Notes under the pieces: generated by a model
Seen by the model: the letters and a program-made list of their open reading frames with translations, nothing else
Databases searched by the model: none
Told to the model about the DNA's origin: nothing
Part shown: piece by piece, positions 17,344 to 26,658 of the stretch
How positions within the stretch are numbered: the stretch's first letter is position 1
How the letters are laid out: the number at the start of each line of letters is the position of its first letter
Made by a program: the position numbers and the translations under genes
Source of the DNA: Rhodopirellula sp. P2
GTDB taxonomy: Bacteria > Planctomycetota > Planctomycetia > Pirellulales > Pirellulaceae
Assembly: GCF_028768465.1 (NCBI RefSeq)
Contig: NZ_CP118225.1
Span: forward strand, 2,895,001 to 2,959,000
Length of the DNA stretch: 64,000 nucleotides
Reading direction: 5' to 3'

Positions 17344-18796
17344 TAAGTTTCAGAATGCCTGGAAGGCGGATGCATCGCAGTGGAAGGTGACGTTCGATGC
17401 TGAGTTGCTGTCGCAACAGGTCCAGCAATCAGACGATCAATTTCGCACCATGATCTTTTGGCGGGATGTCCGTGAAGTCGGCGTGTCGTTGTTGCTGATC
17501 CCGGTTTGGTTGGTGTTGGGGATCGGCTTTTCGTTGCCGTGGTCGTGGTGGTTGACCGTGCCGGTGTTGCTTTGGATTGCGGGCTTCATGCTGATCGATC
17601 GCAAGCGACATCCCAAGGCGTCAAGCGATCCTGGCCAACCGCTGTTGTTCTATGCGAAGGAATCGCTCACTCAGGTCGAACATCAGATTTGGCTGTTGCG
17701 AAACGTTTTTTGGTGGTACCTGCTGCCGTTTACGATTTCGCTGATGGCGTTCTTCGTCCATCTCGCCTGGAATCTCACTGGCACTGGGTGGGGATGCCTT
17801 CTCATTGCGGCGCCCTTTGGATTGTTTCTGTTTTACGTCTACCGTCGCATTTACCAGCTCAATCAAGATGCGGTCCGAGAGCAGTTGGTGCCTCGGCAAG
17901 AACAATTGCAGCGAATCGTTACATCGCTGGAAAGCGACGATGTTGGTAACGCCGCCGAGGTCGACGAACTGGTGGAACTCGTCTCGTCGTTGTCTGAAAA
18001 CGACCCGAAGATCGAGGGCAATCCCGGAGCGGCAGAATGGTTCGAGAATTGGAACCGAATCGTACCGTCATGGTGGATCGCGGCGATGATTCTCCTGCCG
18101 ACTTTGATCGCAGCCTACAGCGGCTACCGATTCGCATTCGATCAAGCCGGTCCGGTGTTCTTTCAATCCGTGGTCATGGCCGTGATTGTGTTCGAAATCA
18201 TGTTCTTCGGCCGTTGGTATCTCACTTCCAAGCGAGACAAAGAGCAACCGTTGACGGGAACGAACTCGAAGCGACTCGAAGGTCCGGCAATCGTCGTCCT
18301 GATCACGCTTCTGGTTGTTTCTGCCTTGGCGTTTGCAGCTATCTTTTCTTTTGTCACCCATGCCAGTTCCAAAGCATCGTCCAACGCGGAAGTCGTCAGT
18401 GCGTTGGACCCACCCGTGAACGCTGGGAAGTATGCTCGGATCGCCCCGTTCACAAACGTGCGGTGGAAGGACGATCTGCCAACGGTTTGTGTGGCTGGCG
18501 ATTGGTCACAACTCCAGTCAATCGATGGAATCTCAACCGAGCAGATCATGTCATTTGCGAGCGAGCAATATGGCTCGCTCGCACGCAAACGCTTCACCGA
18601 AGATTTGGTCGAGCTGCTCTCGAAAATGGGGCACGACGTGGGGTGGGAAGTTGACCTGGATCTTCAGTTCCCGGATGGCCATGTCGAAACGGTGCGAGAG
18701 CGAATGACCGAAGTCAATCGCCGCGTGGCTGGCATCCATCTTCAAATCCGAACTCAATACAACCTTTCGCAAGAAACGCCCGACGCCACGGAATAG
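17333..18796 (+). CDS. Polytopic membrane protein, candidate anti-sigma partner
   Basis: This 487-residue protein overlaps the sigma gene. After a soluble N-terminus of about 45 residues it has about seven hydrophobic segments (around residues 50-68, 73-90, 125-145, 150-168, 245-262, 280-296 and 325-345). A soluble C-terminal domain follows, with NVRWKDDLPTVCVAGDWSQLQSIDGI and a charged end. I see no HxxxCxxC zinc anti-sigma motif. Gene overlap and order match sigma/anti-sigma pairs, so a role in holding or releasing the sigma factor is inferred from context only. Export or membrane sensing is an alternative. Confidence 0.6.
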   Translation: MSLDKFQNAWKADASQWKVTFDAELLSQQVQQSDDQFRTMIFWRDVREVGVSLLLIPVWLVLGIGFSLPWSWWLTVPVLLWIAGFMLIDRKRHPKASSDPGQPLLFYAKESLTQVEHQIWLLRNVFWWYLLPFTISLMAFFVHLAWNLTGTGWGCLLIAAPFGLFLFYVYRRIYQLNQDAVREQLVPRQEQLQRIVTSLESDDVGNAAEVDELVELVSSLSENDPKIEGNPGAAEWFENWNRIVPSWWIAAMILLPTLIAAYSGYRFAFDQAGPVFFQSVVMAVIVFEIMFFGRWYLTSKRDKEQPLTGTNSKRLEGPAIVVLITLLVVSALAFAAIFSFVTHASSKASSNAEVVSALDPPVNAGKYARIAPFTNVRWKDDLPTVCVAGDWSQLQSIDGISTEQIMSFASEQYGSLARKRFTEDLVELLSKMGHDVGWEVDLDLQFPDGHVETVRERMTEVNRRVAGIHLQIRTQYNLSQETPDATE

Positions 18797-19001
18797 CGTG
18801 GTGGCAATCGGGCTCGAAGGATGATTCTGCTAGGTAGGCATTGGATTCCAATGGAGGTGGAATCGAATTGGTTGGTGCCGCGATCGGGTGGCTGTGATGT
18901 TCACCCCACTGCAGTCCGACGCTCACCCATGCAAGCATCACCAATCCCAACGCCATCCAGTAGCGAGATGGAGACCGGATGAAGGTGTAATGAACGTGCA
19001 A
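18714..19001 (-). CDS. Small hypothetical membrane protein
   Basis: This 95-residue frame has one possible transmembrane or signal segment (YWMALGLVMLAWVSVGLQWG, about residues 14-33) followed by a soluble tail with two cysteines. It overlaps the 3' end of the upstream membrane protein gene by 83 bases on the opposite strand. The overlap and lack of recognisable homology make it uncertain. It is listed because the hydrophobic segment is well placed after a basic N-terminus. Confidence 0.3.
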   Translation of the reverse strand: MHVHYTFIRSPSRYWMALGLVMLAWVSVGLQWGEHHSHPIAAPTNSIPPPLESNAYLAESSFEPDCHHAIPWRRAFLAKGCIEFGFEDGCQPRGD

Positions 19002-19161
19002 CGAAGAAACCGTGAGTCAACCGACAGGCATTGGGAGGTGAATCTGGGGACGGCAGTCACCATACTCACTGGGGTTTTGAACGCCAATCCGGAGGCCTCG
19101 AACGAGCGGTTTTTCGTGCGTTTCAAACTCGATGATCATCAAACCCTCACACCGCGTCGAA

Positions 19162-21279
19162 TCACTTCGGTTGCCATGCTTCATCGAAGAAGCCCGCCGC
19201 GACGACCTTGCCAGGGTCACGTGAGGTCGAGCCTTCGCGGACATCCAAGAACGCCCAGTCGGGCAACTTAGGTGTCTGACGGGCGTTGTTCAGATAGTCG
19301 TACTCGCGAAACGTGAACCCGCTGTTGATCACGACGTAGTGATTCGGACTCTCTGGGTTGGGATAGATCATCACGGGCACATGACCGCCATGGCTGACCT
19401 GATTTTTGTCGATGCTGATTTTGTCCTTGGTCCACTGAAGCGGCAATTTGGGTAGCAACCTCGCGATGACTTGATTGCTGCTGGCGTCACCAAACAGAAT
19501 CACGTTTTGTTTTGCCATCATCGCCGCGTCGACTTCCGTGTCCTGGACGACACGCACGTCACCGCGGAAGTGCAATCGCCAATGATCCATCGCGTGCTTG
19601 GATTCTGCTTGGATCCATTGTTCAACGACGGGATCATTGGATGTCCCAGACGGCAGTACAAACACAAACCGATCCATGAAGGCATCGTCGATGGGCCCCT
19701 GCAAACCTGGTCGTTTGCGAAGAGACGCTGCGTCATCGGAAGCAACTTTCCACGTTCCGTCAAACATGAACTCAGCAGTGAGCGATCGATCCGAGCCCAC
19801 CACTGGACCAGTCTTGGTATCAACGACTTCGTTGCCGTTGATCATCACGCCGATGCGCCCGGACGGTTTCCCCGGCCATTGGCCGGCATCAAAGTTCACT
19901 CGCAAGCGAGTCGCATTTTCACACTCGATCATGATCTGATCGTCGTTGCCAGTTGGATTTGCCAGCACGGATGCGTCGATGGTTGTCGGCAACCAGTGCT
20001 GGTGCATTCCGGTGACTTCGATCCAGTGCATCTTTGAGTAACGCAAGGTCAGCGTTGTCAAATGGACGTTGCGGGGAATGCCGGGTGAAATCTGTCGTTC
20101 GATCAAATCCAGCCTTCTCGCAATTTCTTGCTGAGCATCGGGATGAATTTTGTGAGCGGTTTGAGGGCCGATCAAATGCACCAAGTCGATTCCTTTTTCT
20201 GATAACGCTGATTCCATTACGTCGGCGGCCTGTTTCTGCCGATCGATTTCGCCGCTGTAGGCAATCGTCGGCAAGTTCCGCAGGTTGCTCGCCCAGGGCG
20301 GGCAATCGTAAAGTTGCCACAGTGTCTTCTGATGCGTTGGGGCGGTCCCGGCCGCGTCTTCACCCTGGAAGACTTCGAGAAACAAAGGTGTTTCCGAAAA
20401 ACCTGCCCCCGGCGTGGCGGCGAAGAATTGGTCCGCGTAATGCGTGGCGATCTGCCAGCAACCTGCGCCGCCCATCGAAAACCCTCGGATCGCAACGCGG
20501 CGATCGTCGATGGCGATGCGTCGTTGCAAGTAGTCACGTAGTTCGAGGACATCGACTTCGCCTGCAAACTTGAACGCGTTGCTGTAGCGACCATAGGGGT
20601 GAGCCACGATCGCGGACTGGGGCATCGGTTCGTTGCCGGCCCGATAGCGTTCCGGATCGTTGCTGTGTTTGTTCAAGAACGCCAACTCAGACGATTTTTC
20701 GCCTCGGCCGTGCAGCCAAATGTCCATGCGGATTGGCAGCGCATCTCGAGCATTCACATGGGCAGGAATCACGACACCGTAGGGCTGGAACGAATCATCG
20801 AGCTTGGATCGATAGCCACCGGCGATCAATTGCTTTTTGTCACTCAGATTCAGTCCCACCACATCAGCCCAGGAGGCACCCGCGGCGATTCGATCAATGC
20901 GATCGTTGGCCATGTTTAGCAATCGCTCCGCGTCGGCCAATGCTTTCGGGGTGTAGAAAATCGATTGCTCGATGGACATCTCGACCGCCCGTGGAAACAC
21001 CAAGACCTCGGGTTCGAGGTCCCTCAACCGGGCCGTTTCGGGGGAGTTTGGTTTGGGGGAGGCTGCCGCATCCACCAGTTGTTGCCAGCGGTCACGAACC
21101 ATGGCTGACTTGGTATGCAGCGAGTCCAGTGCATCAGCATCGAGGTCGATGCCGGGTGGTGGAATCGGACGTACGTTTTCTGCTTGGTTGTCAGCCGGTC
21201 CATCGGCGAGCAAAGGAGAGACGGATGCCATCGCGAGGCATCCGCACACAGCAAGTCCACGAGTCAACGACAGAATCAT
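19162..21279 (-). CDS. Secreted alpha/beta-hydrolase (prolyl-oligopeptidase-like esterase/peptidase)
   Basis: From the ATG at 21279 the protein has 705 residues and begins with a signal peptide (MILSLTRGLAVCGCLAMAS, cleavage near LLADGP). The catalytic region holds DIWLHGRGEKSSE, VAIRGFSMGGAGCWQIATHY (GxSxG nucleophile elbow) and a plausible Asp/His pair (SGEIDRQKQAA; GPQTAHKIHPD). This is the peptidase S9-like organisation common in planctomycete secreted esterases. The C-terminal half is a region I do not recognise. The open frame continues upstream of 21279, but only this start gives a signal peptide directly. Confidence 0.75.
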   Translation of the reverse strand: MILSLTRGLAVCGCLAMASVSPLLADGPADNQAENVRPIPPPGIDLDADALDSLHTKSAMVRDRWQQLVDAAASPKPNSPETARLRDLEPEVLVFPRAVEMSIEQSIFYTPKALADAERLLNMANDRIDRIAAGASWADVVGLNLSDKKQLIAGGYRSKLDDSFQPYGVVIPAHVNARDALPIRMDIWLHGRGEKSSELAFLNKHSNDPERYRAGNEPMPQSAIVAHPYGRYSNAFKFAGEVDVLELRDYLQRRIAIDDRRVAIRGFSMGGAGCWQIATHYADQFFAATPGAGFSETPLFLEVFQGEDAAGTAPTHQKTLWQLYDCPPWASNLRNLPTIAYSGEIDRQKQAADVMESALSEKGIDLVHLIGPQTAHKIHPDAQQEIARRLDLIERQISPGIPRNVHLTTLTLRYSKMHWIEVTGMHQHWLPTTIDASVLANPTGNDDQIMIECENATRLRVNFDAGQWPGKPSGRIGVMINGNEVVDTKTGPVVGSDRSLTAEFMFDGTWKVASDDAASLRKRPGLQGPIDDAFMDRFVFVLPSGTSNDPVVEQWIQAESKHAMDHWRLHFRGDVRVVQDTEVDAAMMAKQNVILFGDASSNQVIARLLPKLPLQWTKDKISIDKNQVSHGGHVPVMIYPNPESPNHYVVINSGFTFREYDYLNNARQTPKLPDWAFLDVREGSTSRDPGKVVAAGFFDEAWQPK

Positions 21280-21385
21280 TCGAGCCAAATCCGCCAAGAG
21301 TGCAAAAATCAGAAAGTGTTGCCGGGCAACAAAAGCCAACAGCATACACAGAGTGAAAGAGACGGAAGTTGCGTTCGACTCGCTC

Positions 21386-21961
21386 TCAGTCAGAACCGTA
21401 CTGCTCCAGCCACCTTTGAAGTTCATCGGTGTCGAGCATCGCATCCAGGTTGGGGCCGCTCGGCAGCGCGGCGTCCGGTCGTTCATCAGTTGGGTTGCTG
21501 AGCTTCTTTTTTGACTTTCGTTTCGATGTCGGCTTGGGGAATTTGAGCATTCGAATTTCGCCCTCCAGCAAAGCGTCCAGCCATTCGTCCGAATCGAGTG
21601 CCAACGCTTTCTTGCGTTTGGCGGCCGCATGCAGTCGTTGATCAGAAGAGATCACTGTCAGTGCCTTGGGCGTTGGATGCTGGAAGATGATCTCTTCGAT
21701 CAAATCATCGGCTTCCGGGTAGCCGACCGCGAAGCGAACGTCCATGTCGGCGAAGGACATTCGATCGCTCACGCCATGTGGCGGGTTGCGTGCGTCAAAG
21801 ACCACGCACGTCCGATGGCGAATGAGATCGGTCAAATGTTCCGACAACCGGTTCAGCAACAGTTGACGTTCATCATGCAACCAATTCGCGGACGCACCAC
21901 GTGACGGTGGAGCCACCGGCCCAATCACGTTGTATCCATCGATGAGCAGCAAAGGGAACAT
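21386..21961 (-). CDS. YacP/Rae1-type NYN-domain ribonuclease
   Basis: This 191-residue protein opens with the NYN_YacP motif LLIDGYNVIGP, followed by VVFDARNPPHG, VRFAVGYPEADDLIEEII and LTVISSDQRLHAAAKR. These are the acidic residues of the PIN/NYN nuclease site. YacP proteins (Rae1 in Bacillus) cleave mRNA on the ribosome. The N-terminal domain fills about 145 residues, followed by a Lys-rich linker and an acidic tail. It lies 107 bp downstream of the hydrolase start and 25 bp from the sugar transferase stop. Confidence 0.8.
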   Translation of the reverse strand: MFPLLLIDGYNVIGPVAPPSRGASANWLHDERQLLLNRLSEHLTDLIRHRTCVVFDARNPPHGVSDRMSFADMDVRFAVGYPEADDLIEEIIFQHPTPKALTVISSDQRLHAAAKRKKALALDSDEWLDALLEGEIRMLKFPKPTSKRKSKKKLSNPTDERPDAALPSGPNLDAMLDTDELQRWLEQYGSD

Positions 21962-21985
21962 TTGACATCGATGCGAGGAGTTGAA

Positions 21986-23494
21986 TCAGTAGGCTTCGGG
22001 TTGTTTCCAAACGACGAGCAGTGTTCGGAACAGAATTCGGATGTCGAGCAACAGTGACCAGGAGCGAATGTATTGGTGATCGAAATGAATCCGTTGTTCC
22101 ATTTTGTCGACCGTTTCTGTTTCGCCGCGGCAGCCGTTGACTTGAGCCAAGCCGGTGATTCCCGGTTTGACTTTGTGCCGCATCATATATCCACGGATCA
22201 AACCGCGGTATTGTTCGTTGTGGGCGGACGCGTGAGGCCGCGGACCGACCAACGACATCGATCCTTCGATCACGTTGAACAATTGCGGCAGCTCATCCAA
22301 ACTGGTTTTCCGAAGGATTGCCCCCAAGGGGGTGATGCGGGAATCGTTGTGGGTGGCTTGTTTGACAACGGCGCCGTCGTCGCAGGTCGTCATGGAGCGG
22401 AATTTCCAAACCCGAATCTCTTGACCGTCCAGCCCATACCGGCGTTGGCGGAAGAAGACCGGGCCAGGCGAAGTCAGCTTGACTGCCGCGGCGATGATCA
22501 GCATGGGAACGGAAATGGCGAGCAGACCCGCGGTTGCGAGGATCAGATCCGCCGCGCGTTTCGCGACCCCATCGATGCCGAACATCGGTGATTCGGTGAC
22601 GCTGACGGCTGGCAAACCACCGACTTGGGTCCAGCGGGCATGCAGCAGTTCGAACACGAAGAAGTCGGGGACAATGTAGACGGACGCCGTCGAATCGCTC
22701 AGTTCATCCAAGAGAAAGCGGATCCGTTTCTCGGCTCGCATCGGAAGTGTCACCAGCACGGTTTCGATCTCGCCCGAACGCGCCGCCGCGATCAAGTCGT
22801 TCAGGTCGCCTTGCAAGGTGCTCGCTTCTTCGGTCGCCGGGGAGGCGTCTTCAGAGCGATGTTCAGCGGACGTCTCTTCACTGGAAGCATTCGCATCGCG
22901 AGTCAGGTTGCGATCGTCATAGAAGCCTGCGAATTGCAAGCCGAGTGATGAGTCCGATTCAATGTTGGCGTGCGTTTGTTGGCCGAGTGTGTTGCAGCCT
23001 GCAATGGCGACCCGCCGCGTGCCGACACCGCGACGCAGCATGCCAACTTGCACAATTCGCAAGCACATTCGGGACAGCCCGATCATGGCGGGGCACAGCA
23101 CGCACCATGACAGAATCACGGAGCGGGAGAAGTATTGGCCGTAGCGGGTCGCAAAGGCGAGGACTCCCAGGACCAAGATCGTCAGCGTCCAAGTCGCCAG
23201 GACGCGAATGATTTCGCTGTCCGTGCAACCACGGCGGTCACCTCGTTGCAGTCCTGTGAGCTGGCTGCTGAGGAAAAACACGATCACGGCAATCAACCCC
23301 ATCGCGAACGAAGCGTCGTCGACATGGCCTCGCGCGGCGAACTTGACCAGCACCAAGGAAGCCAAAATGGAGGCGGAATCCAGGCATGGTTGAACGAAAT
23401 CGTACCAATGACGACTGCCCAAAATGGAAACGGATTGAGCTGAATTCGCAGAGTTCGACGATGCGGAAGAGGCGTCCGAGTGAGGTGACGGCAT
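21986..23494 (-). CDS. Polyprenyl-phosphate sugar-1-phosphate transferase (WcaJ type)
   Basis: This 502-residue protein has several N-terminal membrane helices (about residues 35-150), a cytosolic CoA-binding-like domain ([14 protein letters not shown]) and a C-terminal bacterial sugar transferase domain. That domain shows [47 protein letters not shown] and [12 protein letters not shown]. It loads the first sugar phosphate onto undecaprenyl phosphate for exopolysaccharide or O-antigen synthesis at the inner membrane. No other polysaccharide genes are adjacent, so the product is unknown. Confidence 0.9.
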   Translation of the reverse strand: MPSPHSDASSASSNSANSAQSVSILGSRHWYDFVQPCLDSASILASLVLVKFAARGHVDDASFAMGLIAVIVFFLSSQLTGLQRGDRRGCTDSEIIRVLATWTLTILVLGVLAFATRYGQYFSRSVILSWCVLCPAMIGLSRMCLRIVQVGMLRRGVGTRRVAIAGCNTLGQQTHANIESDSSLGLQFAGFYDDRNLTRDANASSEETSAEHRSEDASPATEEASTLQGDLNDLIAAARSGEIETVLVTLPMRAEKRIRFLLDELSDSTASVYIVPDFFVFELLHARWTQVGGLPAVSVTESPMFGIDGVAKRAADLILATAGLLAISVPMLIIAAAVKLTSPGPVFFRQRRYGLDGQEIRVWKFRSMTTCDDGAVVKQATHNDSRITPLGAILRKTSLDELPQLFNVIEGSMSLVGPRPHASAHNEQYRGLIRGYMMRHKVKPGITGLAQVNGCRGETETVDKMEQRIHFDHQYIRSWSLLLDIRILFRTLLVVWKQPEAY

Positions 23495-23551
23495 GGTCGG
23501 TGTACAAAGAGGAAGTGAATGACCGCTACCAACGGCCTGATTTCCCCAACA

Positions 23552-24538
23552 CTAGGTTGCGAACCCGTCCAGCCAGTCCATTCCCAGGTCCAACCAAGTG
23601 GCTTGGTGGGTCAAAGCTCCACTGCTGATTCGGTCCACACCAGTTGCAGCGACCTTGCCGATCGTATCAATCGTGACGTTGCCCGATGCTTCCAGTTCAA
23701 CCGCCACACCCAGCTCATCTCGCCGTGCCACGGCGCGACGCAGGTCGTCCAGCGAAAAGTTGTCCAGCAGCACGATATCGATGCCCGTCAGGGCGACTTG
23801 TTCAAACTGCTCCAGCGTGTCGACTTCGATTTCGATCATCGACGGTGCCACCAGCTGATTGACGCTGGCTCCTCGCATCGCCACCGCTCGGGTGGCGGCT
23901 TCGCCAGCGGTCAACGTCGACGACGGATCGTTCTCGCTGCGTCCCAGTGCGAGGTGGTTGTCTTTGATGAGGAACCCGTCGTAGAGCCCGGTTCGATGAT
24001 TGTGGCCGCCTCCGCAGCGAACGGCGTACTTTTCCAGCCGACGCCAACCGGGGGTGGTTTTGCGAGTGTCATACAGACGGGCGGCATGTTCGCCAATCGC
24101 GTCCACATACTGCCCCGTCAGCGTTGCGACCCCGCACAGCCGCGAAAGAATGTTGAGCAGAACTCGTTCGCTGGTCAGCAAATCGCGGGCGGATCCGGAT
24201 AAACGCACGATCGGTTGGCCGGGAACCAGCGGAGCACCCTCTTGGATCAAAACGTCGACTTTCAGGTCGGCATCAAACTCATCGACGATCCACGGCGCCA
24301 ACGCGATTCCAGCGGCGATTCCGGTGCAACGAGGGACGATTTGGCATGCTCCGCGGCGTTCGGGAGCGATCATCGCCACGGTGGTCCAGTCAACGGCGAT
24401 GTCCAAGTCTTCTGCGATTGAGAGACGCACCAATTGCCGCAGGTCATTTTCCAGGGCGTCGTCGAGTTGAACGGGGCGATAATCCATGGCGTTGGTTCGA
24501 TCGAGGCTGGGCTGTTTCACGGAAGGTGTTTCACGCAT
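23552..24538 (-). CDS. nadC: Nicotinate-nucleotide pyrophosphorylase (quinolinate phosphoribosyltransferase)
   Basis: The product converts quinolinate and PRPP to nicotinate mononucleotide in de novo NAD synthesis. Diagnostic NadC segments are present: LLTSERVLLNILSRLCGVAT, DTRKTTPGWRRLEKYAVRCG, HRTGLYDGFLIKDNH, EIEVDTLEQFEQ, DIVLLDNFS, ASGNVTIDTIGKVAATGVD. From the ATG at 24538 it has 328 residues. An ATG at 24487 would give a 311-residue protein closer to the family norm, and a TTG at 24565 is also possible. It diverges from the PPIase gene across 162 bp. Confidence 0.93.
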   Translation of the reverse strand: MRETPSVKQPSLDRTNAMDYRPVQLDDALENDLRQLVRLSIAEDLDIAVDWTTVAMIAPERRGACQIVPRCTGIAAGIALAPWIVDEFDADLKVDVLIQEGAPLVPGQPIVRLSGSARDLLTSERVLLNILSRLCGVATLTGQYVDAIGEHAARLYDTRKTTPGWRRLEKYAVRCGGGHNHRTGLYDGFLIKDNHLALGRSENDPSSTLTAGEAATRAVAMRGASVNQLVAPSMIEIEVDTLEQFEQVALTGIDIVLLDNFSLDDLRRAVARRDELGVAVELEASGNVTIDTIGKVAATGVDRISSGALTHQATWLDLGMDWLDGFAT

Positions 24539-24700
24539 TGTTTCGGTTGAGGACGGTGCCAGCAATGCGTCACCAGGGGTTTGTGATTGGAAAACCGCGG
24601 CTCATCCCTTGATTGTCACCAAATCACGGTTGCCAACGTGGCTTCGGTTTCTTTACAAGCCGATCTTGTCCATTTGTTTCCGTTGCGAATTGGGGTCACC

Positions 24701-25870
24701 ATGCCTTCGCCCTGCCATCTCGTCGTCCCTCGTTATTTCGCTTGGGTTGCGTTGGTGATTGGGGTGACCGTCATGGCTTTGCCGCCTGCGCATGCGCAGT
24801 TGCCCTCCCGAGCAGAAGTGGAAGCAGCGAAGAGCATGCCGCTTCCTACGGACCCGGCCACGGTGTTGGCGGTGGTTGGACAGGGACGGGTTCTCTTGGG
24901 CGAATTGAAACCCAAGGTTGATTCGGAACTCGCCCGGATGCTCGCCCAGGCCAAAACCGAAGTGCCGGAGGCTGAACTGCACTACGTGAAGTTGCGGATG
25001 ACGCGCAGCCTGCTGGCTCAAACCATTCAAACCCGGATGCTTCGCGAAGCATTCTTGCTCGATCAAGTCGGCACGCAAGCGGCTGACAAACGCCGGGAAG
25101 CGGAAGCGACGATGGCCGCCAAGGCTCGTCAGATGTTCTTCGAAACGGAGTTGCCTGGCCTGAAAAAGAAGGCAGGGGTGGATTCCACCGCCGAGCTGGA
25201 TGAGCTTCTTCGCAAGGAAGGTTCTTCGCTGGCACTTCGCCAACGAGAATTCATGGATCAAATGCTCGGGCACCTGTACATCCGCGGCAAGGTCAACAAA
25301 GACCCCTCGATCTCGCTCGCAGAAATCGTCGGGTACTACCAAGAACATCGTTCGGATTACGAGCACAAGGCTCGTGCTCGCTGGGAGCAGTTGACGGTCC
25401 TGTTCAGCAATCATCCGACGCGCGAAGCCGCGATGAAAGCGATCTCTGATATGGGACGCGAAGCGTTGTACGGAGGCAGCATGCAAGCGGTCGCGAAAGC
25501 GAAGAGTGAAGAACCGTTTGCGAGTTCAGGCGGTCTGCACGACTGGACCAACCAAGGTTCCTTGGCATCGACCGTTCTCGACCAGCAAATCTTTTCGTTG
25601 CCAACTGGCAAGATGAGTGAAATCATCGAAGACACCGACGCATTCCACATCATTCGAGTCTTGGAACGCGAGGAGGCCGGTGTGTCACCCGTCGGGGAAC
25701 TGCAGGACAAAATTTCAAAGATTCTTCGTCAACAGAAGGTCCTCGCAGCCCAACAAAGCGTGATGGTGGAAGTACGGCAACGTGTTCCGGTTTGGTCGTA
25801 CTACCCAGACGACTTCCCAGGCGCAAAACCGTTGACTCAGATTTCCGCTCGACCGGCGATGCAAAGGTAG
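24701..25870 (+). CDS. Exported parvulin-type peptidyl-prolyl isomerase
   Basis: This 389-residue protein begins with a signal peptide (MPSPCHLVVPRYF, hydrophobic core, cleavage near PAHAQL). A SurA/PpiC-like organisation follows: an N-terminal helical chaperone part (about 40-215) with a LAEIVGYYQEHRSDY link. The rotamase domain runs about 225-345 (ARWEQLTVLF, SSGGLHDWTNQGSLASTVLDQQIFSLPTGKMSEIIE, FHIIRVLER). It probably assists folding of exported proteins. The ATG at 24701 was chosen because it gives the signal peptide directly. The next gene starts six bases beyond its stop. Confidence 0.85.
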   Translation: MPSPCHLVVPRYFAWVALVIGVTVMALPPAHAQLPSRAEVEAAKSMPLPTDPATVLAVVGQGRVLLGELKPKVDSELARMLAQAKTEVPEAELHYVKLRMTRSLLAQTIQTRMLREAFLLDQVGTQAADKRREAEATMAAKARQMFFETELPGLKKKAGVDSTAELDELLRKEGSSLALRQREFMDQMLGHLYIRGKVNKDPSISLAEIVGYYQEHRSDYEHKARARWEQLTVLFSNHPTREAAMKAISDMGREALYGGSMQAVAKAKSEEPFASSGGLHDWTNQGSLASTVLDQQIFSLPTGKMSEIIEDTDAFHIIRVLEREEAGVSPVGELQDKISKILRQQKVLAAQQSVMVEVRQRVPVWSYYPDDFPGAKPLTQISARPAMQR

Positions 25871-25875
25871 ACGGC

Positions 25876-26580
25876 ATGACCGATTGCGCTGCACGGCATC
25901 GCCCCCTTCGGAGTCAGCACGTCTCTCGAAACCGAATCTCGCCTCGACATTCCGGTTTTGGGGTGCGGTGGATGGTCATTTGTGGATTGGCATTGATGTC
26001 GGCCGGATGCGGTCAACTCGCGTATCGGCTCGGAACCGACTTTCCGTCTCAGTACGTTCCCAATCCGCTGGATCTGCCGCCCGTTCCGGCTGATTTTCTG
26101 TGGTCGCAAGTCGTCGATTCCGTCGACGATGTCTTTCGGATTTCTCGAGAGCAACCGGTGGTCAATCAACCGGGGGCCGTTCTCGAAGGACGACTTGAAA
26201 CAAGCTACAAGGTCGGCGGATCCATCTTGGAACCCTGGCGAAAAGACAGTTCCCCTGGCTTTGAACGTTTGCAGAGCACGCTTCAGTCCATTCGCCGTCG
26301 AGCGATTGTGCATGTTCGGCCGCACTCCAATGGGTACGCGGTCGAGATCATTGTCCAAAAGGACTTGGAAGACACGGATCGGACGCAGTACGCAACCGAA
26401 ACCACCGCAGGCCAACGACACGATGGTTCTCGAACCAGTCGTGTGGATGACTTCGATGACAACCCGCAGACGCTTGGTTGGATTCCGTTGGGCCGCGACA
26501 CGACGCTGGAACAAATTCTGTTGCAGGACATCTTCCGCCGTGTCACCCAGAAGGACACGCCTGGGTTGCTCAATCACTGA
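25876..26580 (+). CDS. Predicted lipoprotein of unknown function
   Basis: This 234-residue protein has a basic N-terminus and a hydrophobic segment ending in ALMSAGCGQ, a plausible but atypical lipobox (Ser rather than Leu at -3). The remainder is soluble, with no recognised domain. A stretch like RRRAIVHVRPHSNGYAVEIIVQKDLED suggests a beta-rich fold. It lies five bases after the PPIase stop, so the two are very likely co-transcribed. An ATG at 25972 would begin right at the hydrophobic segment. Confidence 0.65.
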   Translation: MTDCAARHRPLRSQHVSRNRISPRHSGFGVRWMVICGLALMSAGCGQLAYRLGTDFPSQYVPNPLDLPPVPADFLWSQVVDSVDDVFRISREQPVVNQPGAVLEGRLETSYKVGGSILEPWRKDSSPGFERLQSTLQSIRRRAIVHVRPHSNGYAVEIIVQKDLEDTDRTQYATETTAGQRHDGSRTSRVDDFDDNPQTLGWIPLGRDTTLEQILLQDIFRRVTQKDTPGLLNH

Positions 26581-26658
26581 TTGTTGGGGAACTCAACTGC
26601 CGGAGCAGCGCCGAAGCGGCTTGATCCGGCCTACGACGTCGGCTTTGCGTTTGGAACG

